Shown here one piece after another: positions 1 to 8,576 of a stretch of 8,576 nucleotides of DNA. The stretch lies in contig CALCPT010000548.1 in assembly GCA_937897265.1 (NCBI GenBank), positions 1 through 8,576 on the forward strand. The letters are read 5' to 3'. The translations under genes were made by a program, and so were the position numbers. Positions within the stretch are counted from its first letter, which is position 1. Each line of letters opens with the position of its first letter. The notes beneath the pieces are model-generated. The model saw nothing but the letters and a program-made list of their open reading frames with translations, had not been told where the DNA came from and made no database searches. The DNA is from an uncultured Alcaligenaceae bacterium (GTDB lineage: Bacteria; Pseudomonadota; Gammaproteobacteria; Burkholderiales; Burkholderiaceae_B).

Positions 1-102
1 AATCATCAACTGTGTGTTTTTGACTCTATCCACATCTCTTATTTTATCGTACACCATACTATATTTTCTTTTATAATTTTTTATTCAATTATTTATTAAT
101 CG
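1..102. other. AT-rich segment with a possible promoter
   Basis: This stretch is strikingly AT-rich (about one quarter G+C by eye), unlike everything to its right. On the plus strand it contains an exact TATAAT at 72-77, about 26 bases before the first possible start codon of the GC-rich ORF at 103, but no convincing -35 box at the right distance. A TTGACT at 20-25 is too far upstream to pair with it. AT-rich DNA produces such hexamers by chance, so the promoter reading is weak. No gene is visible here. Confidence 0.35.
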
Positions 103-483
103 TTGTTTGCATACCGCAACCACATTCATCAGCTCGCCCGGGCACGGGCCCACGCCTTGCGCGACGAGGCCATCGACGATTTCTGGCGCGGCGCCAATGC
201 TATGGTGGTCCGTAGCAGCGCCAGCGCCTATCGCAGCGCCCAGCGCCTGGCTTACGCGCTGGCCCGGCGCAAAGCCACACTGCCCACCGTCAAACCGGAT
301 GTCAGTCGACTTTCGCGCCCGACCGTTTCACGATATCCACATACCTGGCCACGTCCTTGGCGATGCGTGCGCCGAATTCAGCCGCCGTGCTGCCGACCAT
401 CGTCACGGCCCCCGCGCAGCAGGCGGTCGCCGCCGGCCACAAACGCGTCCTGCAGCTTGGCCCAGCCCTCGGCAGAGTCGTAG
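103..483 (+). CDS. Small basic ORF of unknown function, possibly a gene fragment
   Basis: The frame opens after a TAA at 97-99 with a TTG at 103; no ATG or Shine-Dalgarno motif supports that start. Roughly the first 65 residues (to about position 300) look like a real protein. They are helix-prone and rich in Ala and Arg, with the stretch DEAIDDFWRGANAMVV followed by an Arg/Ala-rich helix, and codons are strongly GC-rich at third positions. Beyond about 306 the reading is Pro/Arg-rich and lies antisense to the tail of a Bug-type receptor, so the annotated C-terminal half is probably not genuine and the original stop may have been lost. I do not recognise the family. It may be a remnant brought in with the surrounding GC-rich block rather than a working gene. 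Confidence 0.25.
   Translation: MFAYRNHIHQLARARAHALRDEAIDDFWRGANAMVVRSSASAYRSAQRLAYALARRKATLPTVKPDVSRLSRPTVSRYPHTWPRPWRCVRRIQPPCCRPSSRPPRSRRSPPATNASCSLAQPSAES
302..412 (-). pseudogene. C-terminal relic of a Bug/TctC-family solute-binding receptor
   Basis: In this minus-strand frame about 35 residues, running from VTMVGSTAAEFGARI through KDVARYVDIVKRSGAKVD to a TGA at 302-304, match the usual ending of Bug-family periplasmic receptors of tripartite tricarboxylate transporters (a 'GSTPAEF' motif, an amphipathic helix, then 'VVKxSGxKVD'). Intact family members are about 320 residues with a signal peptide; here everything upstream is missing. Upstream in the same frame the translation becomes Cys/Pro/Arg-rich and lacks Bug character, while coding signal moves to the neighbouring frame that continues into the acyltransferase, so the break lies near 405-420. 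Bug genes are very abundant in Burkholderiales, so the scrap could come from a paralogue. Family assignment rests on memory of the C-terminal signature. Confidence 0.5.
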
Positions 484-923
484 GCCGCGGCATAGCCGCC
501 GGTGAGGTCGTGCAGCAACAAGGCGTGCGCCAGTAATTGCGTGAGACCTGGAGGCGCTGAAAGAGAGTCGTGAACAAACCAAGGTCTGATGATCGCGGTG
601 ATCAATATTGCAGAGGCGATTGCAAATATGAAAGGCGTGGCTAAGCGACGGTATCGTTTTAGAATCAAACCTAGCGGTGAGGCGGCTGTAGGGTGAGCAA
701 CTTGCCCTTCAGGCGCAAGCTGAGCTGCGACTAAAAATCCCGCCAGTACAAAAAACATTTGCACAGCTAGGCGGGCATAGATTTCAAGACCACTAATGAT
801 TGCGGGGAAATCACCTCGTACCACGTCAGACATCGGGCCATACACCGCGAGATGATGAAGCACAATCGCTAGGCAGCCGAGGCCTTTCATAGCGTCTAGT
901 AGTGGCAGGCGAGATTTTGTCAT
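378..923 (-). pseudogene. Truncated membrane acyltransferase (acyltransferase-3 type), fused to foreign sequence
   Basis: Starting at ATG 921-923 the protein opens with MTKSRLPLLDAMKGLGCLAI, then VLHHLAVYG, where the paired His at residues 23-24 sits in the region that carries the conserved catalytic-type His of the acyltransferase-3 family (integral membrane O-acyltransferases acting on sugars or lipids). Hydrophobic segments lie at about residues 11-29, 46-70 and 96-113, and FFVLAGFL at 57-64 is also typical. Family members are usually 340-400 residues with about ten membrane segments. Here family-like sequence stops at LLLHDLTG (residues 135-142, about position 498), where the expected following segment is replaced by 39 GC-rich-coded residues ending at a stop at 378-380. 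Most of the membrane domain is missing, so function is unlikely. No clear ribosome binding site precedes the ATG, which lies just beyond a thiC-distal inverted repeat. Identity of the N-terminal part is fairly secure; the fusion is seen directly as a loss of family resemblance and a composition shift. Confidence 0.6.
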
Positions 924-931
924 AGTGTTTA

Positions 932-982
932 AACGCTCAAGCCCCGCTTGATGCAGGGCTTGATCATTCGCTCTTGAGCGTT
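932..982 (-). terminator. Nested inverted repeat downstream of thiC, possible terminator
   Basis: Perfect 10-base arms (932-941 and 973-982) are separated by 31 bases. Within this lies a second, partly competing pair of perfect 8-base arms (937-944 and 956-963) with an 11-base loop. On the minus strand it begins 22 bases after the thiC stop codon and is followed only by a short TTT, so it is not a textbook intrinsic terminator. It could end thiC transcription or protect the 3' end. It also lies directly upstream of the acyltransferase ATG. Confidence 0.4.
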
Positions 983-1004
983 AGTGCTGACTTGGGTGAG
1001 GATT

Positions 1005-2977
<1,973 letters not shown>

Positions 2978-2978
2978 A

Positions 2979-3057
2979 GCGCTCCCAGCTTCGGCATTAT
3001 CCGTACTGGTACGAAGGGACTCTCTCAACCTGGCCGCCGGCCAAGTACCCCCGCATA
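2979..3057 (-). promoter_or_regulatory. TPP (THI-box) riboswitch aptamer of thiC
   Basis: Read on the minus strand, this leader contains the conserved THI elements in order: a G-run GGGGGTAC at the 5' side, a GC-rich stem-loop (TTGGCCGGCGGCCAGG), TTGAGA (3023-3028; consensus CTGAGA), CCCTT (3014-3018), GGATAATGCC (2993-3002) and the closing GGGA (2983-2986). The CTGAGA position is T instead of C, and the stretch between CCCTT and GGATAAT departs from the common GAACCTGATC form (CGTACCAGTAC), but the pairing logic is kept. It binds thiamine diphosphate and lies directly ahead of thiC, the most common client of this riboswitch. Exact aptamer edges are approximate because P1 is weak by eye. Confidence 0.93.
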
Positions 3058-3066
3058 ATGAATGAG

Positions 3067-3095
3067 AGTATAGGACGTCTTTGAGGATTTGACAC
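3067..3095 (-). promoter_or_regulatory. Promoter of the thiC leader
   Basis: On the minus strand TATACT (3067-3072) is a good -10 hexamer. With a 17-base spacer it is preceded by GTGTCA (3090-3095), matching four of six -35 consensus bases. Initiation about seven bases downstream would start the transcript near 3060, just before the first TPP-aptamer element, which is the expected geometry. Confidence 0.6.
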
Positions 3096-3163
3096 GTTGA
3101 CCCTGTGCCGGATGGGGAGATCTGGTGATTCTGGGACGGGCGAGCCTGATTGGCCGGCAGGCG

Positions 3164-4315
3164 TTAGTCGAGGATGATCAAATTGTCGCGGTGCATCAAT
3201 TCGCTTTCAGGCATTGCACCCAAAATATCTGCGATTTGGGTCGAAGGCTGGCCCATGATGCGCCGGGTGTCAGCCGAGGAATAGTTGACCAAGCCGCGCG
3301 CGCATTCTCTGCCGGTTGAGTCAACACACGCGACGACATCGCCCGTTTCAAACTCACCTTCAACAGCGCGCACGCCAACCGGCAGCAGGCTTTTGCCTTC
3401 CAGCACCAGAGCCTTGATCGCACCCGTATCGAGCACCAGTTTGCCGCGTAGGCGCAGATGGTCAGCCATCCATTGTTTGCGGGCTGAAAGTACGGGTAGT
3501 TCGGCCTTGAGTTCAGATCCAATGCACTCGCCCTGCGCCAAGCGCACCAAGACTTCGGGTTCGCGCCCAGAGGCAATCACCGTGTGGGCCCCACTCCGTG
3601 CGGCCCGTTTGGCGGCCAGGATTTTGGTCAGCATGCCACCCTTGCCTAAACCACCGCCGGTGCTGCCCGCCATGGCCTCAAGTGAGGCATCGCCGGCTAA
3701 GCCGTGTGAGACAAACTGCGCGTCAGGATTTTTACGGGGGTCCGAGTCATACAAGCCGCGCTGATCGGTCAGGATAATTAAGGCATCGGCCTCAATCAGA
3801 TTAGTGACCAGTGCGCCTAGGGTGTCGTTGTCACCGACGGCGATCTCTTCGGTTGCAACCGTGTCGTTTTCGTTGACGATCGGCACCACACCTAAGCGCA
3901 ACAGTGCAAACAGCGTTGAGCGCGCGTTCAAGTAGCGTTGGCGATTGGCTAAGTCTTCGTGCGTCAGCAAAATCTGCGCAGTACGTAGGTTATGTTTTGC
4001 AAAGGCGACTTCGTAGGCTTGGGCGAGACCCATTTGACCCACTGCGGCGGCGGCTTGCAGTTCGTGCATCAAGGTCGGTCGCTTGGCCCACCCTAAGCGT
4101 GCCATGCCTTCAGCAATCGCACCGCTTGAGACCAACACGACTTGTTTGCCCTGCGACCTGAGAGCTGCGATCTGGCTAGCCCAATGTGCCACGGCCTCGC
4201 GGTCGATGCCTTGGCCGTCGTTTGTGACCAGTGATGAGCCGACTTTAGCCACCAGCTTTGTGGCTGAGGCGATGACAGAAGGCGAACTATTGTGGGCTGC
4301 AGGGGTAGACGTCAT
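3164..4315 (-). CDS. proB: Glutamate 5-kinase ProB with C-terminal PUA domain
   Basis: ProB phosphorylates glutamate with ATP to gamma-glutamyl phosphate, the first and normally proline-inhibited step of proline synthesis in the cytoplasm. The amino-acid-kinase domain spans about residues 13-270, with KVGSSLVT (24-31), SSGAIAEG (63-70), [11 protein letters not shown] (148-158), [10 protein letters not shown] (161-170), [11 protein letters not shown] (183-193) and GKGGMLTK (224-231). A PUA domain (about 290-365: [23 protein letters not shown] onward, cut here) completes the two-domain form. The frame stays open to a GTG at 4387, giving 407 residues, but the ATG at 4313-4315 gives 383, closer to the family's usual 370-380, with only a short unconserved leader; I chose that start. 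Its Shine-Dalgarno is weak (GAG next to the ATG). It lies downstream of obgE as in other Burkholderiales; proA is not in the window. Confidence 0.96.
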   Translation of the reverse strand: MTSTPAAHNSSPSVIASATKLVAKVGSSLVTNDGQGIDREAVAHWASQIAALRSQGKQVVLVSSGAIAEGMARLGWAKRPTLMHELQAAAAVGQMGLAQAYEVAFAKHNLRTAQILLTHEDLANRQRYLNARSTLFALLRLGVVPIVNENDTVATEEIAVGDNDTLGALVTNLIEADALIILTDQRGLYDSDPRKNPDAQFVSHGLAGDASLEAMAGSTGGGLGKGGMLTKILAAKRAARSGAHTVIASGREPEVLVRLAQGECIGSELKAELPVLSARKQWMADHLRLRGKLVLDTGAIKALVLEGKSLLPVGVRAVEGEFETGDVVACVDSTGRECARGLVNYSSADTRRIMGQPSTQIADILGAMPESELMHRDNLIILD

Positions 4316-4471
4316 CTCAAATTGAATAAACGCTGAAACAGACTGCGAAGTATAAAGGTTGAATCTGTTGGTCGTGCTTCGACGCACGCCGCTAATTGCC
4401 CCAAACCCGTAGCGTCTTCAGCAATATGCTGAACTGCTCGTTGGCAAAGACAGGCATCGCCCTCGTGCCAG
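4316..4471 (-). other. obgE-proB intergenic region
   Basis: This 156-base gap contains a perfect six-base inverted repeat (4417-4422 with 4428-4433, five-base loop) without a U-run, and a minus-strand TATACT at 4349-4354 that could be a -10 box for proB but has no acceptable -35 at 16-18 bases. The minus strand also has a 21-codon ORF (4392-4457) with GAGG close ahead of its ATG; nothing supports it as a gene. Whether proB has its own promoter cannot be decided from this. Confidence 0.3.
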
Positions 4472-5655
<1,184 letters not shown>

Positions 5656-5671
5656 AGAACTAAAAAGCAGC

Positions 5672-5932
5672 TTACTCAGCCGAAACGATCGAAACCGTTG
5701 ACTTGTTGAGCTTGCCTTGAACTGAAAATTTGACGTGACCGTCAATCAGCGCATACAGAGTATGGTCTTTACCCAAACCCACGTTTGTGCCGGGATGAAA
5801 CGTTGTACCGCGCTGACGCACGATAATTGAACCGGCCGGAATCAGTTCGCCGCCGTAGGCTTTCACGCCCAGACGTTTCGATTCTGAATCACGACCGTTG
5901 CGCGTCGAGCCGCCGCCTTTTTTCTGTGCCAT
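5672..5932 (-). CDS. rpmA: 50S ribosomal protein L27
   Basis: L27 is a small basic protein of the large ribosomal subunit whose N-terminal tail reaches the peptidyl-transferase centre. The 86-residue product has the standard form: [16 protein letters not shown], then [23 protein letters not shown] and [16 protein letters not shown]. The N-terminus is the bacterial type that begins near the KKGGG motif without the cleaved extension seen in Firmicutes. The frame extends further upstream (to 5977), but ATG 5930-5932 gives the canonical N-terminus and has AGGA seven bases ahead, so it decides the start. It follows rplU by 45 bases on the same strand, forming the usual two-gene ribosomal operon, and is followed by a strong terminator. 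Confidence 0.98.
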   Translation of the reverse strand: MAQKKGGGSTRNGRDSESKRLGVKAYGGELIPAGSIIVRQRGTTFHPGTNVGLGKDHTLYALIDGHVKFSVQGKLNKSTVSIVSAE

Positions 5933-5977
5933 GTTTGTTCCTAGATTTAGCTGAGATTTAAGAGGACAATGCAGCAA

Positions 5978-6289
5978 TTAAGCTGTGATGTCGCCGATTA
6001 AAATCTCAGTGTAGTTTTGACGGTGGCCTTGATGCTTTTGGTAATGCTTGCGACGACGCATCTTGAAGATCGTGACCTTATCATGGCGTCCTTGCGCAAG
6101 AACCGTTGCTTTGACCAGAGCGCCAGCCACAAGCGGGGTACCAATTTTTAATTGGTCGCCTTCGCCTACGGATAACACCTGATCCAGCGTGATTTCTTGC
6201 CCAATGTCTGCCGGTATCTGTTCTATTTTAAGTTTTTCGCCAGAAGCAATGCGATACTGCTTGCCTCCAGTTTTTATGACCGCGTACAT
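5978..6289 (-). CDS. rplU: 50S ribosomal protein L21
   Basis: L21 binds 23S rRNA in the large subunit. The 103-residue product is exactly the common length and shows [13 protein letters not shown] at the N-terminus, a beta-rich middle ([23 protein letters not shown]) and the L21 signature [20 protein letters not shown] near the C-terminus. ATG 6287-6289 is preceded by GAGG with a seven-base spacer. It is the first gene of the rplU-rpmA transcript, driven by a near-consensus promoter in the rplU/ispB divergent gap, with a stem-loop at the predicted 5' end of the mRNA. Confidence 0.98.
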   Translation of the reverse strand: MYAVIKTGGKQYRIASGEKLKIEQIPADIGQEITLDQVLSVGEGDQLKIGTPLVAGALVKATVLAQGRHDKVTIFKMRRRKHYQKHQGHRQNYTEILIGDITA

Positions 6290-6321
6290 GGGTTAACCTC
6301 GTGTTTTAGTGCAATTGGAAT

Positions 6322-6340
6322 CTCGGCTAAAGTGGCCGAG
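6322..6340 (-). promoter_or_regulatory. Stem-loop at the 5' end of the rplU leader
   Basis: Perfect six-base arms (6322-6327 and 6335-6340; minus-strand CTCGGC ... GCCGAG) enclose a seven-base loop. Given the -10 box at 6347-6352, transcription should start near 6340, so the hairpin would form the very 5' end of the rplU mRNA, some 32 bases before the start codon. It may stabilise the transcript or serve as a ribosomal-protein control site; which of these applies is not shown by the sequence. Confidence 0.5.
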
Positions 6341-6346
6341 CCCGAA

Positions 6347-6375
6347 ATAATAGCGCGTAACCACTTGAAAGTCAA
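6347..6375 (-). promoter_or_regulatory. rplU-rpmA promoter
   Basis: On the minus strand TTGACT (6370-6375) and TATTAT (6347-6352) are separated by exactly 17 bases, each matching five of six consensus bases of the housekeeping sigma factor. The predicted start is near 6340, giving an approximately 50-base leader to rplU. This fits a strongly expressed ribosomal-protein operon. The -35 lies only about 11 bases from the ispB start chosen here, so it is embedded in the presumed ispB leader. Confidence 0.8.
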
Positions 6376-6385
6376 AAGAAAGTCT

Positions 6386-7354
6386 GTGCAAAAACTCTCT
6401 GACCTGCTCGCCCCTGTCGCTGGGGATATGAAAGCTGTTGACGCTGTGATTCGCTCACGGCTCGATTCGGACGTGGTTTTAATCCGAACAATCGGCGATT
6501 ACATCATCGGTGCTGGCGGTAAGCGCATGCGCCCAGCCATGCTGTTGCTGGTGGCACAGGCCCTTGGTTACCAAGGGGATCACCATCATTTAATGGCGGC
6601 CGTCGTCGAATTTATTCATACGGCCACCTTGCTGCATGACGATGTCGTCGACGAATCTGACCTGCGGCGTGGCCGCAGCACCGCCAACGCCGTGTTTGGT
6701 AACGCGGCAAGCGTGCTGGTGGGTGACTACCTGTATTCACGCGCCTTTGAGATGATGGTTGACGTTGACAGCATGGCAATCATGAAAATCATGTCTGGCG
6801 CGACCACCGTGATCGCCGAAGGCGAGGTGCTGCAACTGCTCAATGTGCACGATCCCGATGTTTCTGAAGCGCGCTATTTGCAGGTGGTTCGGTTTAAAAC
6901 TGCCAAGCTTTTTGAGGCTGCCGCTGAGGCGGGGGCGGTGCTGGCTGGGGCCAATGCAGCACAGCGCGAGGCTGCCGCTGCTTACGGACGCCATATCGGG
7001 ACGGCCTTCCAGCTCGTTGACGATGTACTAGATTACAGCGGTGACGTGAATGCGTTGGGTAAAAACGTTGGGGATGATTTACGCGAAGGTAAGCCAACTT
7101 TACCGTTGATTCGTGTGCTTGAAGTGGGCACTGACTTACAGAAACAGCTTGTACGGCAGGCGATTGAGCACGGAGAAGCTGATTTTGATGCGGTCGCACA
7201 AGCGATTCACGATACCGGTGCCCTTGAGCATGCGCAACGTTCTGCAGTCGCCGAAGCTGACATGGCCTGTGAGGCACTCGACGCGTTTCCGGCCTCAGCG
7301 GCGCGCGAGGCTTTGTTAAATTTCTGCTCCTTCGCGGTGGGCCGCGATCGATAA
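6386..7354 (+). CDS. ispB: All-trans polyprenyl (octaprenyl-type) diphosphate synthase
   Basis: The enzyme elongates farnesyl diphosphate with isopentenyl diphosphate to the long isoprenoid side chain used for ubiquinone. With a GTG start at 6386 the product has 322 residues, the length of E. coli IspB (323). It shows GGKRMRP (44-50), the first aspartate-rich motif HDDVVDE (84-90) preceded by small and aromatic chain-length residues, RRGR (94-97), and the second aspartate-rich motif DDVLD (212-216), then GKNVGDDLREGKPTLP with its conserved Lys. The frame is open back to 6197 only because it runs antisense to rplU. No ATG lies between 6290 and the conserved region. TTG 6365 or GTG 6386 are the candidates, and GTG has a purine-rich AAGAAAG upstream. 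It diverges from rplU, a common arrangement. Product chain length cannot be decided by eye. Confidence 0.93.
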   Translation: MQKLSDLLAPVAGDMKAVDAVIRSRLDSDVVLIRTIGDYIIGAGGKRMRPAMLLLVAQALGYQGDHHHLMAAVVEFIHTATLLHDDVVDESDLRRGRSTANAVFGNAASVLVGDYLYSRAFEMMVDVDSMAIMKIMSGATTVIAEGEVLQLLNVHDPDVSEARYLQVVRFKTAKLFEAAAEAGAVLAGANAAQREAAAAYGRHIGTAFQLVDDVLDYSGDVNALGKNVGDDLREGKPTLPLIRVLEVGTDLQKQLVRQAIEHGEADFDAVAQAIHDTGALEHAQRSAVAEADMACEALDAFPASAAREALLNFCSFAVGRDR

Positions 7355-7416
7355 CTGAACGGCTAAGCCGGCGAGGCGCAGTGAGTCATATTTTGCGGGC
7401 AAAGTAGGGTGTGAAT

Positions 7417-8274
7417 ATGAACCGTATCAAAGCGAATGGACTAGATTTTGCCTACCTCGAGCAGGGTTCAGGCCCGCTCGTCTTGTTGCTCCATGGGTTT
7501 CCAGATAATGCACTTCCCTGGAGCCATCAGATATCAGCGTTGGCGGCGCAGGGTTACCGGGTGGTCGCACCGTATTTGCGTGGCTACTTGCCGACCGCTA
7601 TTCCCGAGGGAGGGTACTTCGATAAGGCGACGCATGTTGCTGATGTCGTAGCGCTGATCCGCGCCCTAAATGGCGGTAATCCCTGCCACCTAGTCGGACA
7701 AGACTGGGGAGCCATTATCGGTTACGGCGTACTCGCCGCCCACCCAGAGCTCGTGTCGCGTGCGGTGTTGATGGCGGTACCTCACCCAGGGCAAGTCACA
7801 AAAAGCCTGCTTGACCCGAAGCACATTCATCGTTCATTTCATTGGTGGTTTTTTCAATTGGCTGATTTGCCAGAAAAAGCCCTTTTAGAAAACGATATGG
7901 CATTTATTGACTATCTGTGGACCTACTGGACAACAGAGGGTTACCAAGACGCGGACCATATTCGCTCTGTCAAAGAGACGCTCAAGCAGCCTGGCGTGTT
8001 AACTGCCACCCTTGCCTACTATCGCGCGATGTTTGACCCATCAAAGGCAGATCCGTCTTTATCAAGCTTAAGAGAGGCAATGGCACGCGCCATCACGGTA
8101 CCCACCTTAGCGTTGTGTGGTGCCGATGATTTGCGTGCAGAACTGATGCAGGATCAGTCGCAGTATTTTTTAAACGAATACGCGTTCAAACTCATTGATC
8201 GCGCAGGTCATTTTTTACACCGCGAGCAACCGCAGGTTGTGAGTCAGCAGATTATTGATTGGTTGAAAAAATAA
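7417..8274 (+). CDS. Alpha/beta hydrolase with Asp nucleophile (epoxide hydrolase-like)
   Basis: This 285-residue protein has the alpha/beta-hydrolase-fold order: oxyanion-region HGFPD (26-30), nucleophile elbow GQDWG with Asp96 where esterases have Ser, the acid probably Asp237 or Asp238 in GADD, and catalytic His265 in AGHFLH. An Asp in the elbow followed by Trp is typical of soluble epoxide hydrolases and related dehalogenases. Between strands 6 and 7 a lid (about 130-225) contains Tyr and Trp residues (WTYWTTEGYQ, AYYRAMFD) that could polarise an epoxide oxygen. GTG 7411 is in frame, but ATG 7417 sits seven bases after AGGG (7406-7409), so it is preferred. There is no signal peptide, suggesting a cytoplasmic enzyme. 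It follows ispB by 62 bases on the same strand and may share its transcript. Natural substrate unknown; fluoroacetate or haloalkane dehalogenation is an alternative. Confidence 0.9.
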   Translation: MNRIKANGLDFAYLEQGSGPLVLLLHGFPDNALPWSHQISALAAQGYRVVAPYLRGYLPTAIPEGGYFDKATHVADVVALIRALNGGNPCHLVGQDWGAIIGYGVLAAHPELVSRAVLMAVPHPGQVTKSLLDPKHIHRSFHWWFFQLADLPEKALLENDMAFIDYLWTYWTTEGYQDADHIRSVKETLKQPGVLTATLAYYRAMFDPSKADPSLSSLREAMARAITVPTLALCGADDLRAELMQDQSQYFLNEYAFKLIDRAGHFLHREQPQVVSQQIIDWLKK

Positions 8275-8576
8275 CCGTGCAGGCAGGGATGCCAGCCTCG
8301 CGTTTGTCAGGTTGTTGACGCATTTCAATACGCAGCCGACTGCAAGCCGTGCCAGCCCCTAGCAACCACCGCGCAATGTTGTTACCTGCCCAGACATCGC
8401 GACGCACGCCATACGCGTTAATTTGCGGTTTGCGTGGGTGACTGTGTATTGACGATGGAGAACATCGTCCCGAAGCCTGAAGGTCATGCTGCGAAAGTCA
8501 GAGCAGTAATCGCGAAATACACAGGTTTCCATGTTTGTGCGGTTGATATAAAAATCAACGCTGTAAGTCGTAATGG
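8252..8576 (-). pseudogene. 3' part of an unrecognised gene, interrupted by a frameshift and cut by the window edge
   Basis: Two minus-strand frames show good protein sequence end to end. From the window edge to about 8440 one frame reads SVDFYINRTNMETCVF, then RDYCSDFRSMTFRLRDD and HRQYTVT. From about 8436 to a TAA at 8252-8254 another frame reads KPQINAYGVRRDVWAG, NNIARWLLGAGTACSRLRIE and MRQQPDKREAGIPACTVIF. Left uncorrected, the upstream frame stops at 8359-8361. Restoring one base in the run at 8436-8438 (CCC on the minus strand) joins them as ...YTVTPRKPQINAYG..., about 107 residues visible. Four cysteines in two pairs and the mixed beta-type sequence suggest an exported protein, possibly disulfide-bonded, but I do not recognise the family. 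The start codon lies outside. It is convergent with the hydrolase, overlapping its last 23 bases. Sequencing error, recent mutation or programmed shifting cannot be separated here. Confidence 0.6.

Noticed and set aside
3144..3162. Inverted repeat downstream of proB as a terminator
   Set aside because: Only five-base arms with a nine-base loop and no following T-run on the minus strand.
3285..3764. Plus-strand ORF of 159 codons inside proB
   Set aside because: Low-complexity Ser/Pro/Arg-rich antisense reading of an intact kinase gene.
4349..4354. TATACT on the minus strand as the -10 of a proB promoter
   Set aside because: No -35-like hexamer at 16-18 bases; a single hexamer is not enough.
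4392..4457. 21-codon minus-strand ORF between obgE and proB, as a possible leader peptide
   Set aside because: GAGG lies only a few bases before its ATG, it has no run of regulatory codons such as Pro, and no attenuator-like terminator follows.
6894..7277. Minus-strand ORF of 127 codons inside ispB
   Set aside because: Gln/Arg/Pro-rich antisense reading of a conserved gene, with no independent signals.
8455..8576. Plus-strand ORF starting ATG 8455 and open to the window end
   Set aside because: It reads plausibly for 40 codons, but the opposite strand gives a longer protein that continues across a frameshift to a sensible C-terminus, so I favour the minus strand. Not fully excluded.

Overview
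The window looks like a chromosomal segment of a betaproteobacterium, most likely order Burkholderiales. The evidence is the block rplU-rpmA-obgE-proB on the minus strand with a polyprenyl diphosphate synthase (ispB) diverging from it, an arrangement typical of that group, plus proteins that read as betaproteobacterial. Core-gene base composition is moderate (roughly half G+C). This taxonomic call is inference from gene order and protein flavour; no search was run.

Layout. Positions 1-100 are very AT-rich. Positions about 101-500 are abruptly GC-rich and hold gene scraps: a small basic ORF on the plus strand and, on the minus strand, the last ~35 residues of a Bug/TctC-type solute receptor. 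These are joined to an acyltransferase N-terminus (about 498-923, minus). From 1005 to 6289 the minus strand carries thiC (thiamine pyrimidine synthesis), proB (proline synthesis), obgE (ribosome-assembly GTPase), rpmA (L27) and rplU (L21). ispB (6386-7354) and an Asp-nucleophile alpha/beta hydrolase (7417-8274) lie on the plus strand. The right edge holds the 3' part of an unrecognised minus-strand gene (8252 to beyond the window) that needs one frameshift to be read through.

Regulation visible in the sequence. thiC has a full leader: a promoter with a TATACT -10, a TPP (THI-box) aptamer, and a Shine-Dalgarno-sequestering hairpin, so TPP should shut off thiC translation. rplU-rpmA has a near-consensus promoter (TTGACT-17-TATTAT) whose transcript should begin with a stem-loop. 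A strong intrinsic terminator sits between rpmA and obgE, only about 20 bases before the obgE start codon, so obgE/proB must depend on read-through or a promoter I could not identify.

Functionally most of the window is housekeeping. I do not see a new multi-gene system. The points that repay a second look are the mosaic left edge, the thiC expression platform, the rpmA/obgE terminator, the rplU leader hairpin and the frameshifted gene at the right edge.
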